A program made the translations under genes and the position numbers. Source: Dehalococcoidia bacterium (lineage in GTDB: Bacteria; Chloroflexota; Dehalococcoidia; SAR202; UBA11138). From it: a DNA stretch of 10,969 nucleotides. The notes under the pieces are model-generated. The model saw only the letters and a list, made by a program, of their open reading frames with translations. It was not told the origin of the DNA and made no database searches. The DNA is taken from contig JAAXHY010000075.1 in the NCBI GenBank assembly GCA_012270665.1, positions 1 to 10,969 on the forward strand. The letters are read 5' to 3'. Positions 1 through 6,347 of the stretch are shown one piece after another (the stretch's first letter is position 1; every line of letters begins with the position of its first letter).

Positions 1-240
1 AGCTACACTGAAGTTCTGATACAGCGGGCGCTGGCGGAGCTTCTCAAGGACAGAACTGCCATCGTGATTGCACACAGGCTGTCCACCATACGCGGCGCGG
101 ACAAGATCGTCGTCCTGAATTTCGGCGAAGTCATGGAAGTCGGCAACCACGATGAACTCATGGCTATGGATGGACTGTACGCCCACCTGTATCACATGAA
201 CTACGCGGCAATGGAAGAACCCGCGGCCTCGGCGCGCTGA
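1..240 (+). CDS. ABC exporter ATP-binding domain, C-terminal fragment
   Basis: This is the last 79 residues of an ABC transporter nucleotide-binding domain; the start and membrane part lie left of the window. The fragment begins with SYTE, the residues that normally follow the D-loop (SSVD), continues through an alpha helix ([15 protein letters not shown]) and reaches the H-loop IAHRLSTIR, whose switch histidine is residue 25 of the fragment. It then has the usual tail of exporter ATPases ([20 protein letters not shown], then GLYAHLY). Spelling of the H-loop and the 'GLYAxLY' ending are typical of fused ABC exporters (MsbA/LmrA-like, permease plus ATPase in one chain), so it probably exports a lipid, drug or peptide; the substrate cannot be read. 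It ends in TGA and is separated from the next gene by a 196-base spacer with its own promoter, so it probably belongs to a different transcript. Confidence 0.93.
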   Translation, partial: SYTEVLIQRALAELLKDRTAIVIAHRLSTIRGADKIVVLNFGEVMEVGNHDELMAMDGLYAHLYHMNYAAMEEPAASAR

Positions 241-369
241 TCCTGATCATGTCAGCCGGGCGGCGCGCCAAGTTGAGAGTGTACATCAGGGCGCCTTCTC
301 ATTGGCTGGTTCTGTGAGGACCGGAGCCTGAGCCACATTCCGCGTCAGCGAGGTCCTGCCGCACATTCG

Positions 370-398
370 TTGACATGACCTGGGACAGAAACTACACT
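370..398 (+). promoter_or_regulatory. sigma70-type promoter of the dehalogenase-MFS-cupin unit
   Basis: A perfect -35 hexamer TTGACA (370-375) is followed after exactly 17 bp by TACACT (393-398), four of six matches to TATAAT with the key first, second and last bases kept. Transcription would begin near 405, giving a leader of about 30 bases to the ATG at 437. This placement argues against the upstream TTG at 404 as the start. No operator or riboswitch fold is evident in the rest of the spacer (241-436). Confidence 0.6.
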
Positions 399-436
399 CG
401 CTCTTGGGTTCACAAACGCAAGAAGGGGAAACGATT

Positions 437-1735
437 ATGGCGCGAAGAGTCGGATACAATGTAAACAGGCCCGGAAGGCGGCACGGAGACGACGATGTCG
501 AAATTCCGATTGCCGCCGATCTCAAGTCGGTACCGGGAACTCCGACAAGAGACAACGAAATCACATACTACGCCCGCGAGTATCCACTGGAAAGCGTCGC
601 GGTGGAACACAGCGCTTCCTCACTCTGGGCCCTCGACGTCCGGGAAGACGCCGCGCCGGAAACCGCCGAACTATATCGCAAGCACCAGGCCGAAATCGAA
701 CCCGTTGTGGAGTGGCTGAAGTCCACCAGGTACATGGAACCCACCGCGGACCCAGTCCCAGGAAAGGACGTTACCGAAGCGATACGCGCCAGGGCCCGCG
801 AACTCGGCTACGGCGAGGTCGGTTTCACCAACTTCGACCGTCGCTACATCTACAAGAGCAAACGCGAGTACGTCCGAGCGGAACTCAAGCACGCTATCTG
901 TCTCGCCGTCGAGCAGGACTACATAGCCACCCAGTCGCTGCCGAGCCTCGACGCGGAAGAGGCGCACGGCGAAGCCCATATGAAGCAGGCTGAAATGGCG
1001 AAAGAGCTTATGGAGTTCATACACTCGCTCGGCTACGCCGCCCAGGTGTGGGGACCGACCTGGCACTTCGGCCCCATGATCCCCTTGTTCGTACAGGCGG
1101 GCCTGGGCCAGCTCGGAGTCAACGGTCAGCTCTTGTCGCCTCATTTTGGCTCGCGCGCTCGGCTCCAGATCATCACGACGAACGCCCTGATCACCCACGA
1201 CAGGCCCGTTGACTATGGGATCACCAAGTTCTGCGAGATATGCCACATCTGCTCGATGCGATGCCCGGGCAGGGCCATCAACCAGAACAAGGTCTGGTTC
1301 CGGGGGGTCGAGAAGAGCAAGCTGGACTTCCGCCGCTGTCGCCCGGTAATGACACGCTACTCCGGCTGCGGCGTGTGCATGAAGGTCTGTCCCGTCCAGC
1401 GCTACGGACTGCCCGAAGTGATGAAATACTACGTCGAGACGGGAAGAGTCATCGGCAAAAACAGCGACAACCTCGAGGGTTACAGCCTGCCTGACAAGGG
1501 ATACTTCCCGCCGGGCCGCTTGCCCAAATTCGAGGCGGGCTTCTTCGATATGCCAATGGGAAGGTCCGAAGACCTGGTCATGGACGAATACCGCGAGTCC
1601 ATACAGGACCTAAACGGCCACCACGACTGCGAAGAGGACAGAGAGGCGCTCTGGGACGAATTCCGGGCCAAGCTCGACGATGCCCTACGAAAGCGCAATA
1701 TCCCCGTGGACATGGGCATGGATCTCGGCGGTTAG
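437..1735 (+). CDS. reductive dehalogenase-like corrinoid/[4Fe-4S] protein, no Tat signal
   Basis: The 432-residue product resembles RdhA reductive dehalogenases, which use a corrinoid and two [4Fe-4S] clusters to remove halogen from organic substrates. The corrinoid-domain signature is AGLGQLGVNG (221-230) followed by FGSRARL (237-243). The first cluster motif is C266-x2-C269-x2-C272-x3-C276-P. The second is C301-x9-C311-x2-C314-x3-C318-P. The ATG at 437 is preferred over a TTG at 404 because AAGGGGA sits 7 bases before it and a promoter ends at 398. The N-terminus (MARRVGYNVNRPGRRHG) has arginine pairs but no following hydrophobic stretch, so it is not a Tat signal and the protein should be cytoplasmic. 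No RdhB membrane anchor is nearby, and there is no fused flavin/ferredoxin reductase domain as in NpRdhA-type catabolic enzymes, so the electron donor must be separate. QueG shares the fold and first motif, but the corrinoid-site sequence fits RdhA better. The substrate is unknown and dehalogenation is unproven. Confidence 0.8.
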   Translation: MARRVGYNVNRPGRRHGDDDVEIPIAADLKSVPGTPTRDNEITYYAREYPLESVAVEHSASSLWALDVREDAAPETAELYRKHQAEIEPVVEWLKSTRYMEPTADPVPGKDVTEAIRARARELGYGEVGFTNFDRRYIYKSKREYVRAELKHAICLAVEQDYIATQSLPSLDAEEAHGEAHMKQAEMAKELMEFIHSLGYAAQVWGPTWHFGPMIPLFVQAGLGQLGVNGQLLSPHFGSRARLQIITTNALITHDRPVDYGITKFCEICHICSMRCPGRAINQNKVWFRGVEKSKLDFRRCRPVMTRYSGCGVCMKVCPVQRYGLPEVMKYYVETGRVIGKNSDNLEGYSLPDKGYFPPGRLPKFEAGFFDMPMGRSEDLVMDEYRESIQDLNGHHDCEEDREALWDEFRAKLDDALRKRNIPVDMGMDLGG

Positions 1736-1746
1736 GTTCCGGCGCT

Positions 1747-3075
1747 TTGAGTCAGCTCACCGAGGTCGCGCGTCTCCGACTCAACCCCCGAGGAGTATTC
1801 TATGGATGGTGGCTGGTCGCGGTCAGCGGCTCGGTCATGGTCATCTCTTCTACCCCCGTGTTCCACGCCATGGGACTGTGGTTCGTAGCGCTGGAACACA
1901 CCTTCGGATGGACCAGGACTCAACTTTCGCTTGCGTTCTCCCTCACTCGCATAGAGGGCGGCATCCTAGGCCCCATCGAGGGAATTCTCGTAGATAGATT
2001 CGGCACGCGAAGGCTCGTGCTAATCGGTATGATCATCACAGGCATCGGCTGGATTCTATTCAGCCAGATTCAGAACGTCACTATATTCGGCTGGGTATTC
2101 CGCGACCTGTGGATGTTCTATCTCATCTACATGATCATCGCTCTGGGCCAGGGCCTCGGCAGCTGGCTTCCCCTCATGACCATGTTGAACAACTGGTTCA
2201 TCCGGCACCGAGCCAAGGCGATGGGTTTTTCCAATTCGGTGAGCAGGATTGGCACGCTGGTACTCATACCGGCCATCGCCTGGGCGATTGACCCCAAGTT
2301 CGACAGGCTCGGATGGCAGACGACAGTAGTCATCATCGGAGTCATCGTGCTGGTGGTCATTTTCCCGCTCACGAGGCTCATTCGCAACCGGCCCGAGGAC
2401 TATGGGCTGCTCCCGGACGGCGATAAACCGGAGGATCAGAACATCGAACAACCCGGTAGAAGACAGCGTTCAAGTGTGCAAGACACGGATCCCGAATTCA
2501 CTCTCAGACAGGCGCTGATGACACCCGCCTTCTGGTTCATCAGTGTCGGCCACGGTTTCACTTCCATGATACTCATAGCCATGATGGCTCACCTGGCCCC
2601 TATGATGGACGACCGCGGATACTCCCTGCAGACCTCGGCCTTCGTGATAACCGCTTATACCGCAGTCTCTATGTTGTTCCAGATAGTGGGCGGCTTCGTT
2701 GGCGACCTAGTGCCCAAGAGATACGCCCTGTTCGTGTTCACATGGATACAGGCAAGTGGAGTGTTTCTGCTGACCTTCGGTCCTGCGACACTTATGGTGG
2801 CATACGGATTCGCGTTGCTGTTCGGTATAGGCTTCGGCGGACGGAATCCACTCACCGTCTCGATTCGAGGCGAATACTTCGGGCGAAAGTCGTTCGGCAA
2901 GATAATGGGTATCTCCCAGGTGCCGATGAACATCCTGCTGCTGGCCGCGCCGGTGGTCGCAGGAATGGTCCGAGACACCACCGGAGAGTACACCATCGCC
3001 TTCGCCACGCTCGCCGGCCTGAATATGCTGGGCGGCCTGCTGTTCCTCATAGCCCTGCCACCGAAGATAAAGTAA
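1747..3075 (+). CDS. MFS transporter, oxalate/formate-antiporter-like
   Basis: This 442-residue major facilitator protein has the expected length for 12 membrane helices. Helix 1 starts with YGWW (19-22), typical of the OFA/monocarboxylate branch. The loop between helices 2 and 3 carries the MFS motif G-x3-DR-x-G-x-RR (G79, D83, R84, G86, R88, R89). A polar central loop (about 214-250) contains RPEDYGLLPDG and then FTLRQALMTPAFW, a pairing also usual in this branch, before the second six helices. Start codon is TTG: the gap to the upstream stop is only 11 bases, no in-frame ATG or GTG precedes YGWW, and the ATG inside 'tatggatgg' is out of frame. No strong Shine-Dalgarno is visible, so translation may be coupled to the dehalogenase-like gene. 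Position between that gene and the cupin suggests import of the substrate or export of the product. An organic anion is the best guess for the cargo, by family only. Confidence 0.9.
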   Translation: MSQLTEVARLRLNPRGVFYGWWLVAVSGSVMVISSTPVFHAMGLWFVALEHTFGWTRTQLSLAFSLTRIEGGILGPIEGILVDRFGTRRLVLIGMIITGIGWILFSQIQNVTIFGWVFRDLWMFYLIYMIIALGQGLGSWLPLMTMLNNWFIRHRAKAMGFSNSVSRIGTLVLIPAIAWAIDPKFDRLGWQTTVVIIGVIVLVVIFPLTRLIRNRPEDYGLLPDGDKPEDQNIEQPGRRQRSSVQDTDPEFTLRQALMTPAFWFISVGHGFTSMILIAMMAHLAPMMDDRGYSLQTSAFVITAYTAVSMLFQIVGGFVGDLVPKRYALFVFTWIQASGVFLLTFGPATLMVAYGFALLFGIGFGGRNPLTVSIRGEYFGRKSFGKIMGISQVPMNILLLAAPVVAGMVRDTTGEYTIAFATLAGLNMLGGLLFLIALPPKIK

Positions 3076-3105
3076 CCGTCGAAGGCTCGAAAAGGACAGG
3101 AGAAA

Positions 3106-3489
3106 ATGCCAATCATAGACCACAACAACGCTACCGAAGTCCCGTGGAGGCCGAACTACCGAAAGTGGCTGATTACCGAAGAAGGCGACGGGACGACCGC
3201 CGTTGACGCCTCGGTCAGCGAGGTGGGAATCGGGACAGGAGCGCCGCTCCACACCCACGAGGACGACGAACTTATCGTCATTCTGGAGGGTACACTCCGC
3301 GTCCGGATAGGCGACGATACTGTCGACGTGGGCGCCGACCATACGGTTGTCGTTCCTCCGGGGCAGCCCCATGGATTCGAGGCTATTGGCGACTCTCCGG
3401 CTCGAATAGTTGGAGTCTTCCCCGCCAAAGACCCGTTCCTCCGGACCAAGTTTCTCGAAGGCGGACCACCCGCAATACACTCAGAGTAA
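3106..3489 (+). CDS. small single-domain cupin, metal-binding
   Basis: A 127-residue cupin with the full metal-binding set. Motif 1 reads HTHEDDELIVILEG, giving H49, H51 and E55 in the HxHx3Ex6G pattern. Motif 2 reads PPGQPHG with H89. Three histidines and one glutamate would bind a divalent metal (Fe, Mn, Ni or Zn) inside a beta barrel. There is no signal peptide or second domain. The ATG follows an AGGAG (3098-3102), with a second purine-rich AAGGA at 3092-3096. The gene sits 30 bases after the MFS stop and is probably the last of the three-gene unit. Small cupins act as dioxygenases, isomerases, lyases or ligand sensors, and sequence alone does not choose among them; here it might process the compound handled by the two upstream genes. 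It converges on the glycosyltransferase gene with 8 bases between stops. Confidence 0.88.
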   Translation: MPIIDHNNATEVPWRPNYRKWLITEEGDGTTAVDASVSEVGIGTGAPLHTHEDDELIVILEGTLRVRIGDDTVDVGADHTVVVPPGQPHGFEAIGDSPARIVGVFPAKDPFLRTKFLEGGPPAIHSE

Positions 3490-3497
3490 TTCGACGA

Positions 3498-6347
3498 CTA
3501 CTCCAATACCTTCAGCATATATTCACGGGAGGGAGAGAGGGATTCCACCGGAATCGGGGTCATCTTTCCGTCTGGCGGCTGCCACAGTATCTTGAGCATG
3601 GTTGACCTACCTTCGGTCTCGGCCACATATTCAATCCGTATTGGGTAAGATCCCGAGCCGACGAGAACCTCCCCTTCCCCGCCGACCTCCTCAGACGGGG
3701 GGTCCTGCGCCAACAAGTCACCCTCAAAGTAAAACTTGACCGGGCCGGACACCTTTTCAACAGCGAACTTGTGCTCGCCCAGTTGTTTGACGTTCAGCAT
3801 ACCCTCCCAGACCACCGTGTGAGGTTCATTCACTACGGGGAAGTAACTGAATACGTCCAGGGATGGAGCTATCTCCACGGCGTCGGGCAAGCCTGACTCC
3901 TGGTCTCCCTTGAAGAAACGTCCTACGGCTCCCATCGGGCGCGCCGTCCCTCTGTATAAGTTACTGAACGGGACCTGTTCGAGTTCACCTCCCGGAGGCT
4001 TCCACAGCACGCGAACGAATCCGTCCGGCTGGGTCACCCTTCCACGGATCAACAGTCTGTGCAGACCTACGGCGGGCGCCACCTTGGACCTCGGTTTCTC
4101 GGGGGTTAGAATCCGCAGGCCATCCAGTTCGACATATACGTCAAGACCGCTATCCAGCTCGAATTCGTACTCGCCTCCGGCGTCAATCTTCAAAGCGCCG
4201 TTGATCCGCAGGTCGTATGGATACTCTTGGGGACCGTAGCTCGTATGCCAGAAGAAGTCGCGGATAGGTTGCGGACCGTCCATGACAGGCTCATCCCAGA
4301 GCGTGTAGGCTACATTCAGGCCCTGCCGCGCCTCCAGCTGCTCGCGGCTGATAAACGCCGTGTAGAACATCGGCTTCCCGCCTGTTGGCGCGGTGACGGC
4401 ATCGAACTCCGCGTCAGGGTAGTAGGCGCGCGCCAGTTCCCAGAATCCTCTCTCCCTTGGCTCGAAATAGACCGCCGCTCCATGCCAGACCTGAGTGGAG
4501 TCAAGCGGCAATGTCTGGGGCGGTTTGACAACCTCCACCTTCGGACTACTGCCGAGCAGTCCTCCAGTCAGCCCAAACAGGAACTGGCGCGACACCCAAA
4601 TCGAGTATCCTCGCCTCTGCTGTTCCTCGTGGCTTTCGGCCATGAGAAGCTCATCGGTCGAAAACTCGGCATACACCCTCGGATCGTTCGCCTGATCGTC
4701 GAAGTAGAATTCCACATTGACATAAGCGATGAAGCCCAGCGCTCCCAGGGCGCCGGGCAGGGCAAACCGACGCGCGGCAGACCAGGGCGCATTCTTGCTA
4801 ACCGACCACAGACGCTGCAGAGGATAGGCTGTGAGCGCGGCCACGGCGGGGATCACCAGTATGGAACGCAGCGACTGGGGTGATTCCCAGGGAACCGTCA
4901 GAACTCCGGGAAGTAACATGAGCAGTACCCAGAACGGCAAGGTAAGCAGGCCCGTGCTTCGCCACTGTGTGAGAGCGAAGAAGAAGCCAAGCGCGAACAA
5001 CCCGCCGGAGACGAAATCGAGCATGGGCTCATCCGGCAGGTTGTGACGAGGATTGGGATCGCCCCGACGATTGAACATCAGGAGATGCTCTTCCAGGTTC
5101 TCGTTGATCTGGCCCAGCCATTGGTCGCTCGGGGCGATGTCGAAGATCAACGCCTGACGGGTACGTTTGAAGAATTCATCCGAATCGTCAAGCGCGTACT
5201 GAACCACGGGGGCCGCGACAAAGAGGGCGGAGAGCGCCATCAGGCATACGCCTATGACAAACCGACGAAAGGGCGGCCGATTGATCAGAAAGTGATGAAT
5301 GAGAATGAATCCCGCCACCAGCGGAAATATACGGTTGGATGTATAGAACCACATTCCCAGCCCTAGAGAAGCGCCCGCGAGAGCATAGTCCGAGTAGTGC
5401 CCGCTTCTGGCGGCGCGCAGTGTCAGCCACCCCGCCAGAGCGGCAAACATCACGCTGGCCGAAGCATGAAACCCTATCCGACTCCAGATGATGTCCCATC
5501 GCATGAAAGCGACCAGAGTGGCCGCAATCAGGGCGGCGGGGCTTCCGAGTAATTGCCGGACGAATAGGAACACGGCCGCGATTCCGATTACGCCGAACAG
5601 CGCCGCGATGATCCTCGCGCTCGTGACGGAAACGCCGGCGAGTTTGACGAGACCTGCTACCGGTATGAGAAAGAGCGTCGGCATTGTCGTTGCAGGTTCA
5701 TATACCGGAATCTGGCCCGGATCCTCTGCGTACATACGAGCATGGGACAGATTGGATGCCTCGTCATACCACAGGCCGGCGGGCACGTCTTCGAGGTTGT
5801 AAAGCCTGACACCGGCTGCGACGACCAGTATCGCGCCCAGAATCAGCCAAGGCGCGAGAGAACGCAATTCAACTTTGAATCCGCGGTCCGCCCTCACCCG
5901 GCTCACGATTCCGGCCAGTCGCGCGTCAATTATGGCTATTCCGACCAGGAGCAGGACTACCGCCGCGCCAAAGCAGTACCAAGCCAGAGACAGGCTTTCC
6001 ACTCCCTCACGTCCGAAGTCCCTCAACGAGACGGACATGAGAAGACAGGCGGTGATTATGGAGGCCCAACCCAGGTCGCCGCGCGTGAATTCGATATTCC
6101 ACAGCCTGAAACTCCACTCGGCGGGCCGTGTGTGGAAGTCGAAGGGCAATTGTCGCTGGGACGCGGTGTCGGAATTGCCGATGCGAGCGCGAACGGAGTC
6201 CAGCGCCAGACACGCGACGGCAACGACCAAAGGCGCGACTGCCCACTGAAGTCCGCCATCTCGTATGAATACCTGCGCCAATATGGACAGGAGTACGGCA
6301 GAAGACACAAGAGTGAATCTGATGGCGGCCGCGCGTGGGTCTTTCAT
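3498..6347 (-). CDS. GT-C membrane glycosyltransferase (PMT/ArnT-like) with two C-terminal PA14-like domains
   Basis: The 949-residue product has a multi-pass N-terminal half (hydrophobic segments from about 11 to 546) and a soluble C-terminal half. After several helices it shows LEDVPAGLWYDEASN (185-199); the acidic pair D195-E196 in the first large external loop matches the catalytic-loop signature of dolichyl/polyprenyl-phosphate-sugar transferases of the PMT/ArnT group. The tail holds two beta-sandwich repeats: one about 705-797 (GGEYEFELDSGLDVYVELDG, then LWKPPGGELEQVP) and one about 835-938 (LGEHKFAVEKVSGPVKFYFEG, then LWQPPDGKMTPIP). The paired hydrophobic-W-x-PP-x-G-x5-(I/V)P endings are PA14-like; PA14 domains commonly bind carbohydrate. 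The enzyme would move a sugar from a lipid carrier to an acceptor outside the membrane, with the PA14 pair possibly gripping that acceptor. Its ATG overlaps the CoA-transferase stop (ATGA), so translation is probably coupled. Sugar and acceptor are unknown. Confidence 0.82.
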   Translation of the reverse strand: MKDPRAAAIRFTLVSSAVLLSILAQVFIRDGGLQWAVAPLVVAVACLALDSVRARIGNSDTASQRQLPFDFHTRPAEWSFRLWNIEFTRGDLGWASIITACLLMSVSLRDFGREGVESLSLAWYCFGAAVVLLLVGIAIIDARLAGIVSRVRADRGFKVELRSLAPWLILGAILVVAAGVRLYNLEDVPAGLWYDEASNLSHARMYAEDPGQIPVYEPATTMPTLFLIPVAGLVKLAGVSVTSARIIAALFGVIGIAAVFLFVRQLLGSPAALIAATLVAFMRWDIIWSRIGFHASASVMFAALAGWLTLRAARSGHYSDYALAGASLGLGMWFYTSNRIFPLVAGFILIHHFLINRPPFRRFVIGVCLMALSALFVAAPVVQYALDDSDEFFKRTRQALIFDIAPSDQWLGQINENLEEHLLMFNRRGDPNPRHNLPDEPMLDFVSGGLFALGFFFALTQWRSTGLLTLPFWVLLMLLPGVLTVPWESPQSLRSILVIPAVAALTAYPLQRLWSVSKNAPWSAARRFALPGALGALGFIAYVNVEFYFDDQANDPRVYAEFSTDELLMAESHEEQQRRGYSIWVSRQFLFGLTGGLLGSSPKVEVVKPPQTLPLDSTQVWHGAAVYFEPRERGFWELARAYYPDAEFDAVTAPTGGKPMFYTAFISREQLEARQGLNVAYTLWDEPVMDGPQPIRDFFWHTSYGPQEYPYDLRINGALKIDAGGEYEFELDSGLDVYVELDGLRILTPEKPRSKVAPAVGLHRLLIRGRVTQPDGFVRVLWKPPGGELEQVPFSNLYRGTARPMGAVGRFFKGDQESGLPDAVEIAPSLDVFSYFPVVNEPHTVVWEGMLNVKQLGEHKFAVEKVSGPVKFYFEGDLLAQDPPSEEVGGEGEVLVGSGSYPIRIEYVAETEGRSTMLKILWQPPDGKMTPIPVESLSPSREYMLKVLE

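Noticed and set aside
241..300. GGCGC...GCGCC pairing after the ABC fragment as a terminator.
   Set aside because: The stem is short, the loop exceeds 20 bases and no T-run follows.
404..436. Upstream TTG as the start of the dehalogenase-like protein.
   Set aside because: It falls at the predicted transcription start and has no ribosome site, while ATG 437 has AAGGGGA at good spacing.
437..1735. QueG (epoxyqueuosine reductase) as identity of the dehalogenase-like protein.
   Set aside because: The corrinoid-site sequence GQLGVNGQLLSPHFGSRAR lacks QueG's usual GWxGKNT pattern, and there is no HEAT-like tail; QueG remains a relative.
2707..3480. 257-codon open frame on the - strand.
   Set aside because: It spans the end of the MFS gene and the cupin in antisense and has no protein-family features.
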